23,495 nt of DNA from a virus: positions 1-23,495 of IMG/VR virus record IMGVR_UViG_3300047491_000332; one strand, 5' to 3'. The notes beneath the pieces were generated by a model. The model did no database searches, had not been told where the DNA came from, and saw only the letters and a program-made list of their open reading frames with translations. Below are positions 1 through 7,426 of the stretch, in pieces. The translations under genes and the position numbers were made by a program. Numbering within the stretch: position 1 is the first letter of the stretch; each line of letters opens with the position of its first letter.

Positions 1-407
1 CTCAAATAAAGCTTTGCTGTGCTTTGATTGCTGACGGAAACTCCCCGCCGATTTGAATTGGAGGCGAGAATAGTCACGCTTGTAGCACTAGACGCCACGC
101 TCGTCGTGGTTGGGGTTCGGTTCGCGCCTTCAGGAACAACCTTCCCCGACGGATTTTCATAAACAACCTGCAACACATCCCCAGAGGAGTGCGCTGAGGT
201 ATCGAATTTGAGCGTTACCGTTGTTCCGCTCACATTACTATAGCCTGCCGACGTTGACGCCGTTGAATATATGACCACACCGCGAGTTTGGTTGATTATT
301 GCTACCAACCTTTTCACGTTGAAATCGGCTATACCACTAAGGTTCACGGTACCAACTTCGGAGGCTCCCGGAGCGAACGTATAAGTTGGAGTGATAAATT
401 CTTTCAT
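1..407 (-). CDS. Virion structural protein, N-terminal part (cut by window edge)
   Basis: An open frame starts at ATG 407 (MKEFITPTYTF...) and runs off the left edge without a stop after about 135 codons. AGGTGA lies just upstream, overlapping the stop of the collagen-like gene, so the two are translationally close. The visible part is rich in Ser, Thr, Val and Gly with alternating hydrophobics, suggesting beta structure. Near the edge it reads SNSNRRGVSVSNQSTAKLYL, a wording common in phage tail, fibre or decoration proteins where a strand carries '(R)xGxxVxNxSxAxLYL'. No enzymatic motif is visible. Its place after a collagen-like fibre gene supports a role in the virion surface or fibre. 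The true length and the C-terminal domain cannot be seen. Confidence 0.8.
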   Translation of the reverse strand, partial: MKEFITPTYTFAPGASEVGTVNLSGIADFNVKRLVAIINQTRGVVIYSTASTSAGYSNVSGTTVTLKFDTSAHSSGDVLQVVYENPSGKVVPEGANRTPTTTSVASSATSVTILASNSNRRGVSVSNQSTAKLYL

Positions 408-414
408 ATTTCAC

Positions 415-1200
415 CTACCCGAAAATGAGTGCTGTAGTAATTGAATCGCCGCTTTCTCCCGGAGGGCCTTGAATGCCTTGTGGACCCTGTGGACCGGTTG
501 CTCCCGTTGCTCCAGCTGGACCTTGTGGTCCGGTATCACCGGTTGCTCCCGTTGCTCCAGCTGGACCTTGTGGTCCGGTATCACCGGTTGCTCCCGTTGC
601 TCCAGCTGGACCTTGTGGTCCGGTATCACCGGTTGCTCCCGTTGCTCCAGCTGGACCTTGAATGCCTTGTGGACCTTGTGGTCCGGTGTCGCCAGTGTCA
701 CCCTTTAGTCCCTGTGGACCTTGAATGCCTTGTGGACCCTGTGGACCGGTATCACCGGTTGCTCCCGTTGCTCCAGCTGGACCGGTTGCTCCGGTGTCGC
801 CCTTTAGTCCCTGTGGACCTTGAATGCCTTGTGGCCCTTGTGGTCCGGTGTCGCCGGTTGCTCCCGCTGGACCGGTTGCTCCGGTGTCACCCTTCGGCCC
901 CTGTGGACCCGTTGCTCCGGTTGCTCCGGCATCACCCTGTGGACCGGTTGCCCCCGTTGCTCCGGTTGGACCCTGTGGACCCGCTGGACCAGTGTCACCC
1001 TGTGGACCCGCCGGTCCGGTTGCTCCGGTTGGACCCTGTGGACCTTGTGGGCCCGGAGCACTGAGAAGGACCCAATCTGCAGCCGTCGATGTGCCTTTAG
1101 ATAAATATTGATCGCCAGTTGTTATATCAACATAATGGTGACCAATTTGCGGGGGTGCAAACGTTGGGGCACCAGCTTTTTTATAAATATGCTTAGCCAT
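415..1200 (-). CDS. Collagen-like Gly-X-Y repeat virion protein (fibre candidate)
   Basis: The protein has 261 residues. I place the start at ATG 1200 ([10 protein letters not shown]) because AGGAG sits 5 bases upstream; the frame stays open further upstream but lacks a comparable site. Residues 1-48 form a small non-collagenous head. Residues about 49-250 are almost uninterrupted Gly-X-Y triplets dominated by [12 protein letters not shown] and GIQ, and a short hydrophobic end (SITTALIFG) follows. Such repeats are known to form trimeric triple helices in phage fibres and bacterial surface proteins, so a rod-like trimer on the virion is the likely structure. DNA here looks visibly more GC-rich than most neighbours, forced by Gly, Pro and Ala codons. 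Part of the repeat is a perfect 45-bp tandem array that could change length in frame. The function of the rod (adsorption, decoration) is inferred. Confidence 0.9.
   Translation of the reverse strand: MAKHIYKKAGAPTFAPPQIGHHYVDITTGDQYLSKGTSTAADWVLLSAPGPQGPQGPTGATGPAGPQGDTGPAGPQGPTGATGATGPQGDAGATGATGPQGPKGDTGATGPAGATGDTGPQGPQGIQGPQGLKGDTGATGPAGATGATGDTGPQGPQGIQGPQGLKGDTGDTGPQGPQGIQGPAGATGATGDTGPQGPAGATGATGDTGPQGPAGATGATGDTGPQGPAGATGATGPQGPQGIQGPPGESGDSITTALIFG
493..660 (-). repeat. 45-bp in-frame tandem repeats in the collagen-like gene
   Basis: About 3.7 near-perfect copies of a 45-bp unit can be followed by the phrase gctgga at about 515, 560, 605 and 650. Each unit encodes five Gly-X-Y triplets ([15 protein letters not shown]). 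Since 45 is a multiple of 3, gain or loss of units keeps the frame and changes rod length. Confidence 0.9.
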
Positions 1201-1208
1201 ATCTTCTC

Positions 1209-1586
1209 CTAATAGGTCCCATCGTCTTCTTCCAACTGTTGGTCCATTTCGAATGGCACATTGTCCGTAGACCACATCTCATCATTCAAATACAAGATCT
1301 CGCCATTTCCAACTAAAACATCGTCACCTTGTACCAGGGTGTAATATTCATCCATCACCACCTGGTTATCTTGAATCAAACCTATCGCGTATCTATGCGG
1401 TAAGTCATCTTCACCGTCGTTAATAACCAATCTATCCGAAACAATGAATTCTATAATATCTCTAGATGCAGACCATAAATCCCAATCTTGACACACCAAC
1501 TCATATGAACTATCTGCCGCTATAACAACACCTGTATCGTGTATTTCGATATCTAAATTAGTGGTATTTATCAAAATCTTACGCAT
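1209..1586 (-). CDS. Hypothetical virion-associated protein, 125 aa
   Basis: The product is an acidic protein of 125 residues starting [10 protein letters not shown]. The SD is poor: the nearest GGAG is about 13 bases upstream, inside the end of the preceding gene, so translation may depend on coupling to that gene. Many beta-type segments are visible ([30 protein letters not shown]), and the C-terminus ends in an acidic stretch ([10 protein letters not shown]). I recognise no family. It lies between two presumed fibre or structural genes in the same direction, so a small structural role is likely but unproven. Confidence 0.7.
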   Translation of the reverse strand: MRKILINTTNLDIEIHDTGVVIAADSSYELVCQDWDLWSASRDIIEFIVSDRLVINDGEDDLPHRYAIGLIQDNQVVMDEYYTLVQGDDVLVGNGEILYLNDEMWSTDNVPFEMDQQLEEDDGTY

Positions 1587-1588
1587 TT

Positions 1589-2083
1589 TTAAGTTGTTAC
1601 TCCACGCACTATTACTCCAGCAACAACATTGTTACATGAGCCAGACGTTACCTTCATCGCTAACTGCTTATTTTTAGCAATCGCTATACTAACTATTTTA
1701 GTATCACCTCTTGAAGCCACTATAGAAATAGTATCTAATAAAGCTAAATTGATACTATTTCCATCATGCGAATAAAGACCCAATGTATATGTATCACTCG
1801 CTTGTGAGGAAACAAAGAACTCTACTATTACAGCACTATTCAATGGGACACCACGACCTGTCAAATTAGATGGAACCGTATCATTGAGTAACCATGTATT
1901 AGTGTTCACATTACCACTTCTACCAAAAGTAAAACCAGGGCTAGCTGAATTACCGCCGACGCCATTCGCTAGTTCATCAATAGCACCTTGTACGTCTTCT
2001 GAAGACAACCCACTAACGCTGTTATCATAAGGAACATCAGCGGCTTCTTGCGAACGTATAACTGGAAGAACTTTGATGCTCAT
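1589..2083 (-). CDS. Virion structural protein, 164 aa (fibre- or tail-associated)
   Basis: Start at ATG 2083 (MSIKVLPVIRS) with GGAG 8 bases upstream, inside the end of the previous gene. Residues about 20-40 read VSGLSSEDVQGAIDELA, a phrase widely seen in phage tail-fibre and appendage proteins ('lsa.nVQaAIdEL'), where it marks the N-terminal part joining a fibre to its base. The rest is Ser, Thr, Asn and Val rich and looks beta-stranded, with no enzyme motif. Together with the collagen-like gene downstream it suggests that this end of the window encodes exterior virion parts. The family assignment rests on the short motif only. Confidence 0.75.
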   Translation of the reverse strand: MSIKVLPVIRSQEAADVPYDNSVSGLSSEDVQGAIDELANGVGGNSASPGFTFGRSGNVNTNTWLLNDTVPSNLTGRGVPLNSAVIVEFFVSSQASDTYTLGLYSHDGNSINLALLDTISIVASRGDTKIVSIAIAKNKQLAMKVTSGSCNNVVAGVIVRGVTT

Positions 2084-2087
2084 TATT

Positions 2088-2795
2088 TTAACTCCACAAT
2101 ATCACTTCGTATTTACCACCATTAACTGTCGAATCAATCTTTAACACCCCAAAAACTCCTGAGATATAGTAAGCTTCACCTCTATTAAGCGACACATATT
2201 TAGGTGTAGCAGCGCCATCTATATTAATTCTAAGAACAATATTAGCACTATTAGCATTGGGGCCCTTACTTGGATTCTTAATAAATGCTAATTGTATTGG
2301 CTGACCAGATGTGGGTACTATAGAATTAGGTACACCAGCAGTTGCTACAGCACCCTCAATATTCTCGGGAGTCGAGGCAACATCATCTACTATAGGTAGC
2401 GGGTTACCGTTATCTATACTATTACCTAAAGTATCAACTAGAATAACACGCCTAGCTACAACTGGCTCTTCCTCATAGGTATTCCGCTCTACTTCTTGCT
2501 CGGGTATCTTTGGCCGCATCTGCTCGTCAGCGTAGACAAACGCTCCAGAGGCCACTGTAAATCCGCTGGTGTTGTTTCTATTATCTATTGACCCGCCGAC
2601 TGGACCCACATACATGACAGTTGAGGATTCTATTCGCTTTATCTCGACTGTTAGTGAGTCGCTACCAGGTATCTGTAGCTTTACTATCTGCTTTACTTTG
2701 AATAGTTTAGTATTAGATACGGAAACAAGACCGTAGACGTCACCGTCGACTATTAGAAGTTGCGGCGCTACCGCTTTAAACCGCTTCTCCATCAT
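2088..2795 (-). CDS. Hypothetical structural protein, about 235 aa
   Basis: The frame is open from a TTG at 2822, but I prefer ATG 2795 (MMEKRFKAVAPQ) because AGGGG lies 8 bases before it, while the TTG has a cramped upstream site. An alternating beta pattern is seen through residues 15-90 (LLIVDGDVYGLVSV, VKQIVKLQIPG). A Pro/Glu-rich linker follows (IPEQEVERNTYEEEP), then a second beta-rich domain (ANIVLRINIDGAATPKYVSL) with an aromatic end (YEVILWS). The two-domain beta architecture suits a baseplate, decoration or fibre-adaptor protein. No specific family is recognised. It follows the transglycosylase-like gene after a gap with a small hairpin and a GTATAAT element. Confidence 0.75.
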   Translation of the reverse strand: MMEKRFKAVAPQLLIVDGDVYGLVSVSNTKLFKVKQIVKLQIPGSDSLTVEIKRIESSTVMYVGPVGGSIDNRNNTSGFTVASGAFVYADEQMRPKIPEQEVERNTYEEEPVVARRVILVDTLGNSIDNGNPLPIVDDVASTPENIEGAVATAGVPNSIVPTSGQPIQLAFIKNPSKGPNANSANIVLRINIDGAATPKYVSLNRGEAYYISGVFGVLKIDSTVNGGKYEVILWS

Positions 2796-2825
2796 GAGAA
2801 GTTCCCCTACCCAATTATCCAAACA

Positions 2826-2843
2826 CCTTGAACCATATCAAGG
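2826..2843 (-). other. Small perfect hairpin in leader
   Basis: On the minus strand CCTTGA-TATGGT-TCAAGG forms a 6-bp stem with a 6-base loop between the end of the transglycosylase-like gene and the start of the next gene. No T-run follows, so it is not a convincing terminator; it may be a leader structure. Confidence 0.3.
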
Positions 2844-2854
2844 CTTATCAGTAT

Positions 2855-2860
2855 ATTATA
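2855..2860 (-). promoter_or_regulatory. Candidate -10 element (GTATAAT)
   Basis: GTATAAT on the minus strand overlaps the GTA TAA ending of the transglycosylase-like gene. Transcription would start near 2848 and serve the structural gene starting at 2795. No -35 box is evident. The call rests on its likeness to the other gap elements. Confidence 0.3.
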
Positions 2861-4250
2861 CCTCTTCGCAGGCTTGACGATACCTTTCTTCCGATGTTTT
2901 TGCTTCAGCTTCAAGTATCTCTTCCTGCGTAGGGATATGAGACTGTATAATTCTAATTATTTCTTCGTCTGTTGGTTGTCTAGTTCTAATTTCATTCAAA
3001 ACTTGTTGAATAGGTTTTTCTTCTTTTTTAAGCTCTTCGCTAGTTGCTTTAGCAAGTGCTGATTTTAATAGCTCTAGTTTTACTTGTGCCTTTTGCAGTG
3101 AAGTTACGCGCTTAGCATCTTCATCTTTCAGCTGTTGGTACTTTTGCACGTATGGGTCGTTCAGTATTGCCTCAATACCGCCTTTAGCATAGGTACTTGC
3201 TGCTCCAGTTACACCCCTACGGTGAGCAGCGACACCTAGTAACTCCAAGTGTTCCGGATCTGAAGTAAATTTACCTAAACGAGACTCATTGTAGTTCCAG
3301 ATGTGTTTAGCAACGTGATTGTCGAAATTTACGTCTCTAGTTAAGTTATTAACATCTTCTGGAGAAGACATAGAAGATATCAACTTACCAGCAAAAGAAT
3401 TCTTAAGTGGTTTATATTTTTCTGCAGCCTCTTTTACATACAATGGCATTAAACCATAACTAGAAACTGATTTAGTCCCCTTATGTATACCTGATTGTAC
3501 CATGTTGTGCTCTCTATTTTTACCACCACTAGATTCCATAAAAGCAATACGTTGTAGATGAGGAGGAACTGATTGGCTTGGTACAGATTGAACTTGATGT
3601 TGGTAAGCAGGTACACCATCGTCTTTTTTCATGTATTCTGCTTCAAGTTTTGCCTTTTCTTCTGGAGATAGATCTGCCAATGTTCTAACTGGTTGACGTC
3701 GATTAACAGCTAGATCTCTTTTAGCCTGTACGTCAGCTTGTTGTTTCGCTGTACCCTGTGTAGCAGAAGTGTACTCTTTAACGTTTTTATTTTGGCCTAG
3801 ACCTTCAATAGTCTCTACATTTTTAGCCTTACGCTTTTGATTTACAGTTGGATCATAGAGACCTGCACCTTTTGGACCATAGTTAGATTTCGTCAATCCT
3901 GGGTTGTAATCCTCTAATCTATTCTGATGAACAACACCTTCTGGGTGTCCTTCAAGCTCGTACCAATTTTCACCCACATGAGAAACTATAGGTCTACTCT
4001 TATCAACGCCAACGTTTTTTACTCTATACCATTTACCATCAACCATGGCTTGATGGTCACCTTTATAATTAGGATCAGGTGTAATTGCTTTATCTAATTT
4101 TTCTGGTTTATACTCTTCACCTTGTAATAGTGCCTTCAACTCTTTCACCTGACGCTCGTACTCTTCAAGGCGCTCCTTAAGCGTACCATCCTTGAGTATA
4201 CGGGTTAGGCGCTTATGCTCTTCTATTAGTTCTTTTTTAGACTCAGACAC
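2856..4250 (-). CDS. Lytic-transglycosylase-like virion protein, 464 aa
   Basis: Start is GTG 4250 (MSESKKELIEE) with GGAGG 5 bases upstream. Residues 1-45 are a charged coiled coil. Residues about 65-115 look like an SH3/KOW-type small beta domain (GKWYRVKNV...NWYELEG...GVVHQNRLED). Residues 228-350 match the outline of a lysozyme-fold SLT transglycosylase: IAFMESSGGKNREHN with Glu239 as candidate catalytic residue, then SYGLMPLYVKEA, then the LLGVAAHRRG helix region. Family enzymes cleave the peptidoglycan glycan strand; in a virion this could open a local hole during DNA entry. Residues 370-464 are helical, and residues 425-448 match a segment of the 250-aa protein upstream. The acidic, Lys-rich tail is unusual for a soluble enzyme. 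The transglycosylase call rests on the ESSGG and YGLMP motifs only. Confidence 0.75.
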   Translation of the reverse strand: MSESKKELIEEHKRLTRILKDGTLKERLEEYERQVKELKALLQGEEYKPEKLDKAITPDPNYKGDHQAMVDGKWYRVKNVGVDKSRPIVSHVGENWYELEGHPEGVVHQNRLEDYNPGLTKSNYGPKGAGLYDPTVNQKRKAKNVETIEGLGQNKNVKEYTSATQGTAKQQADVQAKRDLAVNRRQPVRTLADLSPEEKAKLEAEYMKKDDGVPAYQHQVQSVPSQSVPPHLQRIAFMESSGGKNREHNMVQSGIHKGTKSVSSYGLMPLYVKEAAEKYKPLKNSFAGKLISSMSSPEDVNNLTRDVNFDNHVAKHIWNYNESRLGKFTSDPEHLELLGVAAHRRGVTGAASTYAKGGIEAILNDPYVQKYQQLKDEDAKRVTSLQKAQVKLELLKSALAKATSEELKKEEKPIQQVLNEIRTRQPTDEEIIRIIQSHIPTQEEILEAEAKTSEERYRQACEEV

Positions 4251-4261
4251 GGAAACCTCCG

Positions 4262-5230
4262 TTACTTACTCTTTATATAGCTATCCCAATGAAACTTAGA
4301 CATCTCACTGTGGTGAGCGGGTAAATCAGGGTGGACATGTTGTTTCATATTTGATGCTGAAAGTTCTTTAGCTTTATTAGCATGCATAAAATATGCTTGT
4401 TTATGTTCCTCTGGGGTAAAGGCAGAGTGATAGGCATTTGCTTCATCTCTACCGTGAGTAGACATAATTGGTTTACCAGATTCAGTTGTACCCATTTGAT
4501 AATGTTTTGGTTTACCAGTCATAGCAGGTCCTGGACCTACAACACCATTCTTAACACCGAACATTTCTTTTTCTTTACTTGCTGCCTTAAGATCATCAAG
4601 TGCTTTTTCTAGTTGCTCTAGTTTCTCGTCAAGTTCTGATTTAACCATCATGTTAGGTGTTTTATTGATATGTGTGTTGTAGAAATTGTGAAGTGCTGCT
4701 TTAGCTTTCTCAGCATCTGGACCAAAAAAGTTACCAGTAGCAGTCTTATTTTTATCAGTATGCTCAATGTTAAACGTAGAAGATGGATGCTCAGGTGACG
4801 CCTTGAATTGGCCAGGTTCCTTAACAACAGAACCTGATTTTCCACCTACATGGTATTCCCCCATAACATTCATTGCACTTAACCTGTTGTGCAGATCAGT
4901 GTGAGGATCAACATCTGCGTGCGCGGTATTAGCTGCAAGTCCAGCAGCCGCTAAACCAGCAGCAGCAAGTGTACTCTTAATACCTTTTTCCATATCTTCG
5001 GTATCGTTTTTTGTAAGTGGAACCTTAGGCTGTGCAACCTTAAACTGTGGTTGCTGCGGTTGCTTAATCTTCTTTCTATCTTGTCTAGCTACAACATTAG
5101 ACTCAGAAGTGGTTAGAGGATAATCCTCAGTTGGTTTTCCAGCTTTACCTTCTTCTATCTCTTTGTCAAGGTTTAGTTCTATCTTCTCTATATTCCACTG
5201 TCCATTCTTATTTTTAGTTATCTTTTCCAT
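4262..5230 (-). CDS. Hypothetical protein with Ala-rich segment and His-rich C-terminus, 322 aa
   Basis: Start ATG 5230 (MEKITKNKNG) with GAGGA 8 bases upstream. Residues 1-80 are charged and low in predicted structure. Residues 80-105 (from MEKGIKSTLAAAG to AANTAHA) look like a Sec signal peptide placed internally, with an AHA/D pattern at the end. Residues about 200-225 form a heptad-like helix (ELDEKLEQLEKALDDL). Residues 240-322 are His-rich, with repeated HA and HH pairs (FTPEEHKQAYFMHANKAKEL, HPDLPAHHSEMSKFHW). I recognise no enzyme family. It lies between the transglycosylase-like gene and an acidic coiled-coil gene, so it may be a virion interior or head-associated protein. Confidence 0.75.
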   Translation of the reverse strand: MEKITKNKNGQWNIEKIELNLDKEIEEGKAGKPTEDYPLTTSESNVVARQDRKKIKQPQQPQFKVAQPKVPLTKNDTEDMEKGIKSTLAAAGLAAAGLAANTAHADVDPHTDLHNRLSAMNVMGEYHVGGKSGSVVKEPGQFKASPEHPSSTFNIEHTDKNKTATGNFFGPDAEKAKAALHNFYNTHINKTPNMMVKSELDEKLEQLEKALDDLKAASKEKEMFGVKNGVVGPGPAMTGKPKHYQMGTTESGKPIMSTHGRDEANAYHSAFTPEEHKQAYFMHANKAKELSASNMKQHVHPDLPAHHSEMSKFHWDSYIKSK

Positions 5231-5231
5231 A

Positions 5232-5984
5232 TTACTTATCCTCTTTTGCTTTAGACTTAATTGCTGCTACTTTTGCTTCCAACTCCTGCTCAAGAAACTT
5301 AAGTCTAAGTTCCTTCTCCTTCTTGGCATGTTCAAACTCCAAGTCGGTCATGCGTTTCTTGTGATCTACATCGATATCGTGGTGAGCATCTTTATGATCT
5401 AATTCTTGATCTTGTTTAGCGCCCTTATGTTTAAGGTCTTGAACTGTTTCAGCGTGCTTAAGTTCTTCCTTAGTTGGTTGAGCAGGAACTTGGTGATGAA
5501 CTATGTATGCAATCTCTGAATCAGAGTATCCCTCTTCTTTAAGAAGCTGTACCAACTCCTCTTCTGAATAGGGTTGCTCTTCTTGTTGATCTTGTGGTTG
5601 AGCTTGATCTTGCTGCGAAGCAGTGTCGGCTTGTGGATCTACTCCTCCGTCCTGATTTGGCACTTGACTACTATCAGCCATACCAGGTTCTCCACCCTCT
5701 CCTCCGCCTTGTGTATCATCGACTGGTACGGAGCTCCCCACAGGGTTACCTGTGTTTGGTGAGCTTCCTCCTTGGTCGGTATCTTCTTTCTTCTCATCAT
5801 CTTCACCGAGCATACTTAAAAAAGCACTAGAGTTAGATAAATCAGCCTTAAGAACCTTCCAGCGATCTTTTAATGACTTCTTGTCCTTTGGCTTTTTAAG
5901 TGGTTCTTCACCTTCAAAACGGAAAACAGATCCATCTGGATTTGTAACTTCACCCTCTTTAAGATCGTCTTTAATCTTACTCAT
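5232..5984 (-). CDS. Acidic low-complexity coiled-coil protein, 250 aa
   Basis: The frame is open 22 codons further upstream into the HNH gene, but ATG 5984 (MSKIKDDLKEG) is chosen because GGAG lies a few bases before it, inside the last codons of the HNH gene. Residues 60-137 are Gly, Asp, Gln, Pro and Ser rich and probably disordered. Residues 138-176 are helical and carry EEGYSDSEIAYIVHHQVP, matching the C-terminus of the transglycosylase-like protein. Residues 176-246 form a long charged coiled coil (HKDAHHDIDVDHKKRMTDLEFEHAKKEKEL). This composition resembles phage scaffold-like or internal head proteins, but the motif is not specific. No catalytic residues are seen. Confidence 0.75.
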   Translation of the reverse strand: MSKIKDDLKEGEVTNPDGSVFRFEGEEPLKKPKDKKSLKDRWKVLKADLSNSSAFLSMLGEDDEKKEDTDQGGSSPNTGNPVGSSVPVDDTQGGGEGGEPGMADSSQVPNQDGGVDPQADTASQQDQAQPQDQQEEQPYSEEELVQLLKEEGYSDSEIAYIVHHQVPAQPTKEELKHAETVQDLKHKGAKQDQELDHKDAHHDIDVDHKKRMTDLEFEHAKKEKELRLKFLEQELEAKVAAIKSKAKEDK

Positions 5985-5985
5985 T

Positions 5986-6582
5986 TTATACTCCACAGAA
6001 TTCTTTGTGTATCCATTTTCTACCCAACAACTTAACGCACATTTCTTCACCCTCTGGTGTCCAGGAATCTGATTTAGATAGGTTAGTGGTCTTATCGAGA
6101 ATCCTTAAATTCATATAATGTTGTAACCTTATTAATTCTTCTTCGTTCTGAGCTTGTGAACAGGGACAGATATGGTCAATATGTTCATTAGTGTTTGGAC
6201 ATCGTTTAAGGTAAACCATTAACTCTTTAATTGAACACCCTAACATATCTTCACTACTAGATTTTTTACTTCCTCTTTTAATAGCACAATTAATTCTATT
6301 TCTAACCTTTATAGATAAAACTTCTATTTGCTGTTCATGCGAGGCTGAACCATTTTCTACTGCTTTATATATAGCTCTTCTTCTTTCATTGTGCTTCTGG
6401 TAAATCTTATTTTTATTGATACGAAAATACTCTGCTTTATGTTCCTTAACATGTTTTGAGTGTTTTATTTTTTGAAATTTACTTTTATGATTTGCACAGC
6501 AAAATTTTGCCATATGACTTTTAGTTTTATCAATAAACATTGAGCCACACATTTCACATTTTTTTTCTACATAACAACTCAT
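5986..6582 (-). CDS. HNH homing endonuclease, free-standing
   Basis: The protein has 198 residues, starting at ATG 6582 with GAGG 5 bases upstream. The N-terminus is a zinc-finger pattern (C9-x2-C12 ... C28-C29), followed by a basic helical linker. Residues 112-126 read DMLGCSIKELMVYL, the helix that commonly precedes phage HNH cores. The HNH core is HIDHICP (H134, D136, H137), then N158 in MNLR and N167 in TTNLSK. Family members nick or cut DNA and spread by homing. It is inserted between two head or structural genes and its last codons (GGA GTA TAA) supply the SD of the next gene, so insertion did not disturb that start. The AT-rich composition differs from the capsid genes. A possible 6-bp stem (TAACAA/TTGTTA) spans its own start codon. 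Confidence 0.9.
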   Translation of the reverse strand: MSCYVEKKCEMCGSMFIDKTKSHMAKFCCANHKSKFQKIKHSKHVKEHKAEYFRINKNKIYQKHNERRRAIYKAVENGSASHEQQIEVLSIKVRNRINCAIKRGSKKSSSEDMLGCSIKELMVYLKRCPNTNEHIDHICPCSQAQNEEELIRLQHYMNLRILDKTTNLSKSDSWTPEGEEMCVKLLGRKWIHKEFCGV

Positions 6583-6589
6583 TGTTACC

Positions 6590-7423
6590 TCAAATAAAGT
6601 CTACAAGTACACGCTTATTATAATAGGACTTAACTGCATCCATCTCTTGCTGAATTTGCTGAGCTAAATCCTGCAATCGACCGACTAAAAATTGGTTACC
6701 AGCATTACCAGTACCCTGACTTACTCCATCAATCCCGATACTTACAGAATTATACGGAAATATCAAATGGCCTAAGTTAGATAACACCATATATGCAGCC
6801 ATCTTCTCTACTAATGAAGCGATTAAAGCAGGACACTTGTCGTTATCAAAGCCAGCACGATACTTAATTCGCACGGCGCCAGGGAACACGTCAAGACCGC
6901 TTGCGATCATAGCGTGGAACTGTGCGCCGGCGAATGACGATAATAAAAATCCAGACAAACTTGAACCATAAGCTGGAACGAGTCTTATAGCTGAATCTTG
7001 TGGATCAACAAATACGTGTTCAAGTGGAAAGTTAATAAGAGCGGGTTCTGGTTCGGATTGATTTGAAAAACTAAGTTTAATTTCTTGCACATCTAACACT
7101 GGACTGTTGTTTAATTTAATCCAGGCATAAGATTGGGCCCACAATTTTCTGTTGTAATCGTGTCGCTCGCTAAAGTGAACTGGAGTTATAAAAATATTTA
7201 ACTCATGTTCAACTCTAGAGATAGCTTTAGTAATATAATCTTGTATCGTTTCATCTGGTATTGTTTCACCTGTAAGTGCAGACTTTAAAGGTATACCAAA
7301 CAAAGATGTTCTTTTCAAAATAGCTGGAGTAGGTATCGGAAGATGTCTTTCTGGGTGTGGTGACTCTTCTTCTGTCGACCAATGCGGAAACGGATTGTTA
7401 TAGGGCGAGTTTGAAATCGACAT
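6590..7423 (-). CDS. Putative head-tail connector (adaptor) protein, 277 aa
   Basis: Start ATG 7423 (MSISNSPYNNPF) with GAGG 6 bases upstream. Residues about 55-80 read PDETIQDYITKAISRVEHELNIFITPVHF, which follows the helical pattern of gp6/gp15-type head-tail adaptors ('lxdlIxxAxxxVExxL'). A beta-rich middle follows (WIKLNNSPVLDVQEIKLSF, VFVDPQDSAIRLVPAYG). The end (from CPALIASLVEKMAAYMVLSNLG to ISIGIDGVSQGTG and a helix with LQDLAQQIQQEMDAVKSYY) resembles the terminal helices of such proteins. Connectors dock under the portal and close the head for tail attachment. The call rests on general resemblance and location in the head gene block; it could also be another neck protein. Confidence 0.55.
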   Translation of the reverse strand: MSISNSPYNNPFPHWSTEEESPHPERHLPIPTPAILKRTSLFGIPLKSALTGETIPDETIQDYITKAISRVEHELNIFITPVHFSERHDYNRKLWAQSYAWIKLNNSPVLDVQEIKLSFSNQSEPEPALINFPLEHVFVDPQDSAIRLVPAYGSSLSGFLLSSFAGAQFHAMIASGLDVFPGAVRIKYRAGFDNDKCPALIASLVEKMAAYMVLSNLGHLIFPYNSVSIGIDGVSQGTGNAGNQFLVGRLQDLAQQIQQEMDAVKSYYNKRVLVDFI

Positions 7424-7426
7424 ACT

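Noticed and set aside
493-660. Regular repeats that could suggest CRISPR
   Set aside because: Repeats are contiguous and coding, with no unique spacers.
441-1064. Plus-strand Pro- and Leu-rich frame
   Set aside because: Antisense shadow of the Gly-X-Y repeats.
6575-6590. TAACAA-TGAG-TTGTTA stem over the left HNH start
   Set aside because: Only six mostly A-T pairs and no -10 element nearby, so not counted with the three stronger SD-trapping stems.
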